A DNA stretch of 23,567 bases from JBDTVS01 sp040007095. Its GTDB lineage: Bacteria > Acidobacteriota > Vicinamibacteria > Vicinamibacterales > CAVVIG01. The DNA lies in the NCBI GenBank assembly GCA_040007095.1, contig JBDTVS010000123.1, forward strand, positions 1-23,567, given 5' to 3'. A program made the position numbers and the translations under genes. How positions within the stretch are numbered: position 1 is the stretch's first letter; each line of letters opens with the position of its first letter. Below are positions 1 to 5,847 of this stretch, one piece after another. The notes under the pieces are model-generated. The model was not told the DNA's origin. It worked only from the letters and a program-made list of their open reading frames with translations, and searched no databases.

Positions 1-872
1 AAGGGGTCGTCGGTGAGGGTGTTGCCCAGCACCACCTGGCCATCCTTGTGGCCCTTAATCAGCAGGTCGGAGGCGGCCACAGCGTAGGAGCGCGGGTTGT
101 AGTCCTGTCCGAACACCTTGACCGTAGCCTGACCGTTGTGAGCGCGGATCCAGTTTTGCGTTTCGGCCAGCATACCGCCGGTGCCGCAGGCGGGGTCGCA
201 CACGGTGACAATGACGCCAGCCTGAGTGAGCACGCGGGTGTCCGGCTCCAGCAGCAGGTTGACCATGAGCTGGATCACCTCGCGCGGGGTGAAGTGGTCG
301 CCGGCCGTCTCGTTGGCCGCTTCGTTGAAGCGACGGATTAGGTCTTCGAACACCAGCCCCATGGTGATGTTGTCAACCCTGCTGGGGTGCAGGTCGATCT
401 CGGCAAACTGGGTGATCACCTGGTAGAGGCGATTGGATTCTTCGAGCTTTAGGATCTCCTTGTCGAACTCGAAGCGCTCGAAAATCTTGCGGATGTTCTC
501 GGAGAAGCCGGCGATGTAGTCGGCCAGATGGTGCCCGATGTTGTCCGGGTCGCCCTTGAGCTTGGGGAAGTCGAGCTGACTGTGGTTGTGGAAACCGAGC
601 GCGCGTCCATCCTCGTCCTTGGCGAGGCTGTTGAGAACCGGATCAACATTGATCGGCTCCTTTTTTGCCACCCTCAAACGCTTGTTTCGCGCATCGAGAT
701 CTGCATATTTCCTGAGTACAGTCTGCTTCGTGGGCGCGAGGACAGCGTCGAAACGCCGCAGCACGGTGAGCGGAAGCATTACGCGCTCGTATTGCGGGGG
801 GCGGTAGGGCCCGCGCAGCAGGTCCGCCACGGACCAGATGAAGTTGGCGAGTTGCTGGAAATTGGCGCTCAT
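1..872 (-). CDS. hsdM: Type I restriction-modification methyltransferase subunit HsdM, 5' part only
   Basis: Modification subunit of a type I restriction system; with HsdS it methylates adenine at N6 and is needed for HsdR cleavage. About 290 residues are visible, running off the left edge. The start MSANFQQLANFIW is the usual HsdM_N helical domain opening, and LPLTVLRRFD follows. DPACGTGG at about residues 226-233 is the SAM-binding motif I of N6-adenine methyltransferases; the preceding GDHFTPREVIQLMV is a conserved HsdM signature. The catalytic NPPF lies beyond the edge. The frame is unbroken. An AGGA lies about 10 nt before the ATG. The start overlaps by ATGA the end of the frame carrying the AlbA_2 remnant, so the two were probably coupled. 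hsdS and hsdR are not visible and would be expected further left. The family call is firm; whether the whole system is intact cannot be judged. Confidence 0.95.
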   Translation of the reverse strand, partial: MSANFQQLANFIWSVADLLRGPYRPPQYERVMLPLTVLRRFDAVLAPTKQTVLRKYADLDARNKRLRVAKKEPINVDPVLNSLAKDEDGRALGFHNHSQLDFPKLKGDPDNIGHHLADYIAGFSENIRKIFERFEFDKEILKLEESNRLYQVITQFAEIDLHPSRVDNITMGLVFEDLIRRFNEAANETAGDHFTPREVIQLMVNLLLEPDTRVLTQAGVIVTVCDPACGTGGMLAETQNWIRAHNGQATVKVFGQDYNPRSYAVAASDLLIKGHKDGQVVLGNTLTDDP

Positions 873-934
873 CGGTGGGTCCTGCAAACGAGAGGGGCCG
901 TGGCACGGCTATCGACCATGGCGCACCCCAAGTT

Positions 935-1095
935 GGCCGATACAAAGTATTGACCGCCAGGGAGTTCGCCGCCGCGCTGGAACTGTCGTCGATCCCGACG
1001 TTGCGGCCGTGGATCAAACGACTGCTGGTGTCGCATCTGGTCCACAGCGCGGGACGGACACAAGGCACGCGGTACTCTGTCGATCCTGATCGTGG
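935..1095 (+). pseudogene. Inverted winged-helix C-terminal fragment of the AlbA_2 regulator
   Basis: On the plus strand, opposite to its neighbours, this reads VLTAREFAAALELSS, then LRPWIKRLLVSHLV and SAGRTQGTRYSVDPD. That is the winged-helix tail usual at the C-terminus of AlbA_2/RecG-like regulators, with the typical GRTxxTRYxVxPxLL wing. There is no plausible start. It stops being family-like at about 1095, exactly where the minus-strand AlbA_2 domain also breaks. The likely reading is that one gene suffered an internal inversion plus loss of its middle. Boundaries are approximate. Confidence 0.6.
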
Positions 1096-1098
1096 AGG

Positions 1099-1417
1099 CC
1101 ACGCCAAGCGAGCGAGGCATGTGCAGTTCGAGGTACTGCCCTCCGTTTACGGCGGTGACCACATCAGCCAGCGCAATGACGTTGACCGTCCGTTCGGCAA
1201 GCTTGCGTCGCACGGTGTCAGGCAGGTCGGGCTGGATGCGCTGAGCCGGCGGTCGCAGTCTCTGGCCTTCCTCGATACCGAGAAGTAGACGGCCGCCTGT
1301 CGCGTTAGCGAAGGCAATGCAGTCCTTCGCGAGCTCGTTCCCGTCTGCGGTCTTGCCGGTGACCGCCCTCAAAGACTTCCGATCGGAGAGTTGGCCTTCG
1401 AGGCTCACGGAACCCAC
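1099..1417 (-). pseudogene. AlbA_2-type (Schlafen-like AAA_4) DNA-binding regulator, N-terminal remnant
   Basis: The first ~105 residues match the AlbA_2 putative DNA-binding domain found in COG2865-type proteins that often accompany type I restriction genes: an opening like VSLEGQLSDRKSL, then ELAKDCIAFANATGGRLLLGI, then a stretch ending ELHMPRSLGVAST. After that the family pattern stops abruptly and the frame continues as Arg-rich, non-family sequence to 869, where it overlaps the hsdM start as ATGA. The missing winged-helix end is found inverted on the plus strand next door. The start is GTG, either 1417 or, better placed behind GGGAG, 1408. It lies 13-22 bp after the small HTH gene, in the same orientation, so HTH-AlbA_2-hsdM was probably one operon. 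A function for the shortened protein is doubtful. Confidence 0.75.
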
Positions 1418-1430
1418 TCCCGGACGCGCT

Positions 1431-1637
1431 TCATCTCCGGCCCCGTTCTGCGCGCGGCGTCTCGTCGGCGCCGCCGTCGCGAACCCACTCGTCTACCTCG
1501 GAGAGCCGGAACTTCCACAACCGGCCGATTTTGTGAGCCGGCAGGCTCTTGCGCTCCCGCCAGCGATAGATGGTGTCTTTGGCCACGCCTAGGTGCTGGG
1601 AGACGCGCTCAGCAGTTACCCAAGGTTCAGCGCTCAT
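1431..1637 (-). CDS. Small helix-turn-helix, excisionase-family DNA-binding protein
   Basis: A 68-residue protein, nearly all one winged HTH_17/MerR-like domain: PWVTAERVSQHLGVAKDTIYRWR is the helix-turn-helix and KIGRLWKFRLSEVDEWVRDG is the wing and last helix that define this excisionase-like family. Such proteins bind DNA as regulators or recombination directionality factors. I chose the ATG at 1637 (MSAEPWVTAERV) because the alternative at 1652 adds only five residues of no family likeness. It lies immediately upstream of the AlbA_2 remnant and hsdM in the same direction, a placement often seen at restriction loci on mobile islands, so a role in controlling that operon is plausible but inferred. 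Confidence 0.85.
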   Translation of the reverse strand: MSAEPWVTAERVSQHLGVAKDTIYRWRERKSLPAHKIGRLWKFRLSEVDEWVRDGGADETPRAERGRR

Positions 1638-1744
1638 TGGCCCGGTTCTCATGCCACCAAAGTCGTTTCAAATCGTCGTGAGTCTATCAACATCGCGTCC
1701 CACCGCCTATCGTCCGCGCAGCAGGGCGGCGCCAAGAGGTGCTG

Positions 1745-2433
1745 TTACATCGGTATGGCGAAGGCGCGCGCCCCCGTCGGCGCCAGGGGTGGATACGAGC
1801 CACACGGCCGACGCGGGGGGCTCAGTCGAAAGCTAGTGACGTTGAAGGCTCGGTGCGCCTGGATCTGCGCCTTCAGGTCCGCAATCATTTGTTCGGGTGC
1901 CCCGCCGGCGCGTCCAGCCCCATCTGGCCTCGGTGGACACCCAAAACGGCAATTAATCGACACCTTAAAACGGGTACGGGGGAAGTTGTTGGCCAAGTCC
2001 AAGCGACCGAGCCACTTGACCGGCCTACGGGTCTTGCGCCGCTCACGGGGAAGTCGGCCCGTTTCTCCTGTCGGCTGAAGCACTTGCCCCGCCTTCTGGT
2101 CTTGCACGGCGCCGAGCAAGACTCGACCGAGATGGCCGGGAAATCGGTGCCGGCGGCGCCGGATTCCGCTTGGGTGGTGGCGAGATCCCACGGCAGTTGC
2201 GAGAGTCTAGGCGGGAGCACCAACGGCAAGACCGCGGTCGACGTCTCGTCCGCGCTCAGCCGGCAACATTGGATGCGGTGGGCGATGAAATAGTCCGGAT
2301 TACGCCGACGCCATGAAGACTGCGTCCGCGCGCGTCGTGCCGCGTGACACGCCGCGGCCGAACAGGCACGTTGGCGACGACCGACGCGCCGGTCTGGCAC
2401 AAACCAGCGACGGCAGATGCGGCAGGGACGCAT
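1745..2433 (-). pseudogene. Cys-rich conserved hypothetical protein, frameshifted
   Basis: The first ~100 residues match a widespread unnamed family: CRICRRWF, then RQRACSAAACHAARRARTQ, then NPDYFIAHRIQ and LPWDLA. The paired Cys sets (CxxC and CxxxxC) suggest a small zinc-binding module. After TDF near 2140 the family continues one frame back (GHLGRVLLGAVQDQ, TGETGRLPRE), so a single-base deletion in a CCCGG tract has split the gene. The local T TTC CCG also formally fits a -1 slippery heptamer, so programmed frameshifting is possible but unlikely. The tail after about 1985 is not recognisable and the true end is unknown. In my knowledge these genes often occur in transposon-rich DNA; their function is unknown. 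Confidence 0.6.
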
Positions 2434-2551
2434 ACGTGAACATCCGCAGATGCTCGCGTCATCGGTCGGAGATCAGAGTGGTCCATTCCTGGCGAGCAAT
2501 CCTGGGTCAATTCTGGCGAGCGCTGAAGCTCAGGCCCCCTGCGCCCTTTTC

Positions 2552-2582
2552 TTGTCATGTGAAGATCACCTTCGCCTACAAT
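2552..2582 (+). promoter_or_regulatory. Putative promoter (-35 TTGTCA, -10 TACAAT) for the gene at 2589
   Basis: TTGTCA at 2552-2557 and TACAAT at 2577-2582 are each one base from the sigma-70 consensus. The 19-bp spacer is longer than ideal. The -10 ends 6 bp before the GTG chosen as the start of the next gene, so transcription would begin at or next to the start codon and the mRNA would be leaderless. Seen by eye only. Confidence 0.4.
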
Positions 2583-2588
2583 GCGCCC

Positions 2589-3155
2589 GTGCAGTTTCGC
2601 TTGCTGTTGGAAGGTCACGTGTCCTCACGTCAGCGGGGGAGTAGCACCGAGCGTCACAAGCTCAGACAGTTTCTCCATCCGCAACTGAAGAAACTTTGTC
2701 ACGAACATCCAAGCCTCAAGAGCTGGAGCGTTGTCCCACCTGGTGGTGTTGGTTCAAAGATCGAGCGTATTGCGAACGAGCACAAGTTCGGGGCCTATCG
2801 TTTCGTCCCGGTGATCCGGAAGAAAGCCGCCGAGAACATCGTGTCGTTGGACTTTCTAATTCTTCGTCCCACCGCTGGGCGAGGCGTGTTTGACGGCCGT
2901 GGCGACCTCGACGGCCGAATCAAATCGATCATCGATGTCTTGCGAAAGCCCAGTCAACCTGACGAGGTGAAGTCGTCACCAGCAGAGGGTGAAGATCCCT
3001 TCTTCGTGGTCCTCGAAGACGATTCGCAGATTTACGAGTTTTCGGTGTCCACCGATACCCTCTGGCGTCGTGATCCTGACGTTGCGAATGCCAACGGCAT
3101 CAATGAACTCTTCGCCGTGATCAACGTGAAGGCGAAGAGTGTGGATTCGGACTAA
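2589..3155 (+). CDS. Conserved protein of unknown function with RusA-like acidic motifs
   Basis: A 188-residue protein of a conserved unnamed family: FRLLLEGHVSS opens the conserved part, then HPQLKKL, RFVPVIRKK, LDFLILR, GDLDGRIKSIIDVLRKP and PFFVVLEDDSQI. The DLDxxIKxxxDxL plus DDxxI arrangement resembles the Mg-binding acidic residues of RusA Holliday-junction resolvases (DxDNxxKxxxDxL and DDxQ). A structure-specific nuclease fold is therefore possible, but that is inference. The frame is open upstream to 2313, but that part is Arg-rich without family likeness. I chose GTG 2589, where the conserved region begins and just after a -10-like TACAAT; no Shine-Dalgarno is visible. It is the only plus-strand gene in the left region, among mobile-type genes. 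Confidence 0.75.
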   Translation: MQFRLLLEGHVSSRQRGSSTERHKLRQFLHPQLKKLCHEHPSLKSWSVVPPGGVGSKIERIANEHKFGAYRFVPVIRKKAAENIVSLDFLILRPTAGRGVFDGRGDLDGRIKSIIDVLRKPSQPDEVKSSPAEGEDPFFVVLEDDSQIYEFSVSTDTLWRRDPDVANANGINELFAVINVKAKSVDSD

Positions 3156-3232
3156 AGCCGATACGCGAGCCCTATACGGGACGGCCGAAAGGTGGTCGCG
3201 ACCCGGAGCAACGTCACCCGGAATTTCGGTAT

Positions 3233-3562
3233 TCAGGCCTCCGACGTGGTGACGGGCACTTCAGCCGCTGACGGCGTGAACTCGACGCCCTCGTAGTTGC
3301 TATCTGCGCTACACAAGTCCAAACCCAAATCTGAGATCGTGATCGGCTCGACCGTGCGCCAAACGTTCTTGACATCCTCGTCGGGCTCCGAGCGGCGACG
3401 GTCGCTTACCGGCACACCTTCTGGCACCACCCAGCTCTCGACCAAGGCAAGACAAACGACCGGTGCGTAGATCTTCTCGCCGTCGGCCCTCCAGACAGCT
3501 CGGAGGTTTGCCGGGGCAGGCATGATTTGTAAGATGCGATGGCAATTCGACGTTTTCGCCAT
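3233..3562 (-). CDS. Small conserved hypothetical protein (RILQIxPAPANLxAV family)
   Basis: A 109-residue acidic protein. Its N-terminal half carries RILQIMPAPANLRAVW and APVVCLALVES, a pattern I recognise from small unnamed proteins scattered in accessory regions of many bacteria. The C-terminal part (DLGLDLCSADSNYEGVEF) is acidic and less conserved. There is no signal peptide or membrane segment. The ATG at 3562 has only a weak purine stretch upstream, so the start is not certain. It stands alone on the minus strand between the RusA-motif gene and a tRNA-Thr fragment. The function is unknown. Confidence 0.7.
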   Translation of the reverse strand: MAKTSNCHRILQIMPAPANLRAVWRADGEKIYAPVVCLALVESWVVPEGVPVSDRRRSEPDEDVKNVWRTVEPITISDLGLDLCSADSNYEGVEFTPSAAEVPVTTSEA

Positions 3563-3632
3563 GATCAGTGTGCGCGCGGTAGCTTTCGGTTCTTTCCGCC
3601 TCAGCCATCTGCCTGCAAGTGATTGATTTTAT

Positions 3633-3682
3633 TGGAGCCGGCGACCCGACTTGAACTGGTGACCTGCTGATTACAAAACAGC
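3633..3682 (-). other. 3' fragment of tRNA-Thr(UGU), probable attachment-site scar
   Basis: Read on the minus strand, this matches the 3' half of bacterial tRNA-Thr: anticodon loop TTTGTAA, 3' anticodon stem ATCAGCA, variable loop, T-arm with GTTCAAGTC, then the 3' acceptor strand and CCA at 3633-3635. The D-arm and 5' acceptor are missing, and the T-stem has a mismatch, so it is not functional. A 3'-half tRNA copy is the usual footprint of tyrosine-recombinase integration into a tRNA gene. No intact tRNA-Thr lies in this window to pair with it. Confidence 0.75.
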
Positions 3683-3779
3683 GGTCAACAGGTTCATGGT
3701 GTCCTCGTATAAAGGCCGCAGGTTGATCATACCCCGCGCCGCCGTGTGTCGCTACGCTGGATACTGGCGTAGCGGTTGA

Positions 3780-4796
3780 TCAATCCTCATCGTCGCGGGG
3801 GTGGCTGTCTTTCGGTCTGCGTGGGTCTGCGGCAAAAATGACGAAGTTCTGGGGAATGGCAGCTTCGGCTGCGGCCGCCGCGACGTGTTCGTGGTAGTGG
3901 TCTTGGATCCAGCGTTGATGTAATTGCCCGTCCACTGCCACAAAGAGCGTCAGCCCGTCTGGCGAAATTTTCCACTGCTTCGTGGATCCAAACCACTTGC
4001 GAAAATCCCAGGTCGACAGCTTGGTTTCCAGACGCTCCAACACGCGTGTCCAGGCGTCAGGATGTCGCGTTTGAGCCGCAAGAGCATTGCTCAGAAAGCT
4101 GGCCCGGTGACTCAAGACCGAAGTGCTGCGGTCGGACTCACCGACCCATGCGTCCGCATTCGAGGGCAGCGTCAGTAGAATCTCGCTCATGGCGACCAGG
4201 TCGTCGTACGGATACACAGCCAGCAACCCGTGGGCGTTCGCGGAATCTCGCTTGGTCCAGTGATACGTGGCTCCAGCCCGATGTCGATGATAGAGGTTCA
4301 AAAAGCTCTTCTTGAATTCGTCAACGGGAGAGGCGCTCTGCTGCTTCGGGTTCGCGGCAGCAGTAGTTGACGGTTCGAACGGACGGATCAAGGACGGATC
4401 GGGTGAACTCGGGTTCAGGGGGGCTGTGAACTCGGGTTCAGAGGGCCTCCTGCCCTGGGGTTCATACGCCATTGAACTGGAGGGCACCTGTGAACTGGAG
4501 TTCACGGGTGTCCTGGGGTTCACAGGTTGATCCGGGATGGTGATCCGATAGGTTACGGACTTGTGCCTCCGGCCGGCGCGCTCCTGCACCTGCAAATATC
4601 CACGTGCCTTCAGCTTCACCAACACCTTGTGAACACCGCGCATGCTGAGATCTCCGCACGCGCGACCGAGGGTCGCGACTGAGGGCCAGGCGTTGCCGCC
4701 CTCGTCATCGCTGCAGTCGGCGAGCTTCAAAAGTACCAGCTTTTCAGTGGCGGGCAGGTGCAGCGCCCACACTCGGGCCGATATTCGAACCGACAT
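3780..4796 (-). CDS. Replication-initiator-like protein: HTH domain plus DnaA domain I-like C-terminus
   Basis: A 338-residue protein. Residues about 1-90 form a winged HTH like those in phage and plasmid initiators (VWALHLPATEKLVLLKLAD, AWPSVATLGRACG, VHKVLVKLKARGYLQV, YRITIP). Residues ~92-150 are a Pro/Ser/Asn-rich linker whose DNA contains an iteron-like array. A middle helical region follows. Residues ~250-313 (WTRVLERLETKLSTWDFRKWF, then a short strand region and RWIQDHYHEHV) resemble DnaA domain I, which recruits helicase or other partners. I chose ATG 4796 because the HTH family begins there; the upstream open stretch to 4976 is Arg-rich. GGAG precedes it by about 10 nt. This looks like the replication gene of a phage or integrative element. 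Its 3' end is about 100 bp from the tRNA-Thr scar. Confidence 0.8.
   Translation of the reverse strand: MSVRISARVWALHLPATEKLVLLKLADCSDDEGGNAWPSVATLGRACGDLSMRGVHKVLVKLKARGYLQVQERAGRRHKSVTYRITIPDQPVNPRTPVNSSSQVPSSSMAYEPQGRRPSEPEFTAPLNPSSPDPSLIRPFEPSTTAAANPKQQSASPVDEFKKSFLNLYHRHRAGATYHWTKRDSANAHGLLAVYPYDDLVAMSEILLTLPSNADAWVGESDRSTSVLSHRASFLSNALAAQTRHPDAWTRVLERLETKLSTWDFRKWFGSTKQWKISPDGLTLFVAVDGQLHQRWIQDHYHEHVAAAAAEAAIPQNFVIFAADPRRPKDSHPRDDED
4404..4522. repeat. Six iteron-like 14-bp repeats inside the initiator gene
   Basis: The repeats begin at 4404, 4427, 4451, 4473, 4491 and 4509, spaced 18-24 bp. Copies at 4404 and 4427 are identical (TGAACTCGGGTTCA); 4491 is TGAACTGGAGTTCA. All three have perfect arms TGAAC-N4-GTTCA. 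The others keep one good arm. The consensus is TGAACTSGRGTTCA. They lie in the linker-coding part of the putative initiator, as lambda ori lies inside gene O, so a replication-origin role is suggested. They could instead be simple linker repeats. Confidence 0.65.
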
Positions 4797-5057
4797 CAGC
4801 GCGCGGCTCCGGAATGTGCGTCGTTGAGGACCGGACGATTCTGCGCCGAGACACCCGGCGAACCCGAGGCGGTGCACGCCCAGCTGTTCGAGTGGAGGAG
4901 ACCGAGCCGTCGATTGCGAATGCCCAGCCAGCGTTGGGACCGCGAGGCGCAAGTGCTTTTTGTTGTTCGGGCCCAAACCCTCGTGTGGGGTGGTGTCTCA
5001 TCAATATCGTAGGTTGAGACGAAGGCACGGCCAGCTCCTGAGGGGAGACGGCCGAGC

Positions 5058-5080
5058 TTTCGTGTCAATTTCGTGTCAAT
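5058..5080 (+). repeat. Tandem TTTCGTGTCAA repeat beside tRNA-Arg
   Basis: Two adjacent copies of TTTCGTGTCAA, 11 bp apart, lie about 18 bp beyond the 3' end of the tRNA-Arg gene, on the side facing the accessory region. They may be recombinase-arm or regulatory sites at an island end, or chance. There is no other support. Confidence 0.4.
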
Positions 5081-5095
5081 CGAGTAGGCGGAAAG

Positions 5096-5172
5096 TGGCG
5101 CGCCCGCCGCGACTCGAACGCGGGACCCCCGGCTTAGAAGGCCGGTGCTCTATCCAACTGAGCTACGGGCGC
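5096..5172 (-). tRNA. tRNA-Arg (anticodon UCU)
   Basis: The full cloverleaf is visible on the minus strand. The 5' acceptor GCGCCCG starts at 5172 and pairs with CGGGCGC, followed by discriminator G and an encoded CCA (5096-5098). The D-arm has AGCTCAGTTGG. The anticodon stem CCGGC/GCCGG encloses loop CTTCTAA, anticodon TCT at 5138-5136. The T-arm contains GTTCGAGTC. Its 3' end faces the accessory region to the left, so it could be the chromosomal attachment site for that island, but no second copy of its 3' end is in the window. Confidence 0.96.
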
Positions 5173-5240
5173 TTGCGGTAAATGGCAGTGTAACATCACG
5201 TTAAGAGTCCGGACGCCGGTTACGCCTGCTGACAACGCCC

Positions 5241-5479
5241 TGCCTTTCGGAAATTCGTTGCACAACCAAATGACCGGAAAATGGGGCGCAACAGCGAACG
5301 TTGCGAGCGCCGCGACCCACGCGACAGACGGGAAACCGCGCACGCAGGGCCGAGTCTGGCGCAGCTCGCGGAGCTGCGCCTCTATACACCTGAGCCGGAG
5401 AAGCGGTTTCCCGCGGCGCCGAGCTGTTCGCAGAGTGACGTATTTGCTGGTCATGCTCGCGTCGAACTTCCGAAAGGCA
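5241..5479. mobile_element. MITE-like 239-bp non-autonomous element
   Basis: It is bounded by 17-bp terminal inverted repeats, left TGCCTTTCGGAAATTCG (5241-5257) and right CGAACTTCCGAAAGGCA (5463-5479), 16 of 17 matching. It contains a hairpin at 5287-5305 (stem CGCAAC/GTTGCG, loop AGCGAAC). There is no coding capacity. Divergent parts recur at about 12226-12316 (left end, hairpin and the GACGGGAAAC segment) and at 9338-9372 (right-end type), so it looks like a dispersed family. No clear target duplication beyond a possible CC is visible. Confidence 0.65.
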
Positions 5480-5847
5480 CCAGCTGAAGAGCGCGTTCTC
5501 GACCAGGGGCGTTGATGTTGCGGCCGCCCGCGGGTACGCTTCTAGGCGATGATCTCGGCATCCGTGCCCCTGCTCCAGCCCCTGGCGGCCCGGGGTGAAA
5601 GTCCGTCGTCGCACCGAGGCGGTCGATGCGCCCGGATCGCCAGGCGCGAAACGCGGGAATACCGGGAGTATTTGAGCGTTGAGCAACGCCGCGAGGCGGG
5701 ATGCAGCGCTGGCCGAATGCAGACCGACTTTTACCACGGGCCGCTAATGACCTGGCCGCACTCGCACGCCGCACTGCAGCTCGAAGTCCTGGCGTTGCGG
5801 CCCCAAGGACTGCTGCATCCAGGTTCTTGCCTCTTGCAATCCGCACG
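5480..5847. other. Gene-free stretch upstream of the ATP-grasp gene
   Basis: Open frames exist on both strands, including the in-frame extension of the next gene back to 5701, but none looks like a known protein and the implied sequences are Arg/Ala/Pro-rich. No confident promoter or terminator is seen. The promoter for the ATP-grasp/transglutaminase operon should lie here. Confidence 0.5.

Noticed and set aside
869..1098. C-terminal half of the minus-strand frame as a genuine part of the AlbA_2 protein
   Set aside because: It keeps an ATGA overlap with hsdM but its sequence is Arg-rich and unlike the family, and the opposite strand carries the expected winged helix.
2313..2588. Upstream extension of the RusA-motif gene to ATG 2313
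   Set aside because: The first 92 residues are Arg-rich without family likeness, overlap the minus-strand Cys-rich gene, and the conserved region starts at 2589.
5096..5172. Pairing tRNA-Arg with the tRNA-Thr fragment as two ends of one element
   Set aside because: The two sequences are from different tRNAs and do not share a repeat, so they cannot be attL and attR of the same insertion.
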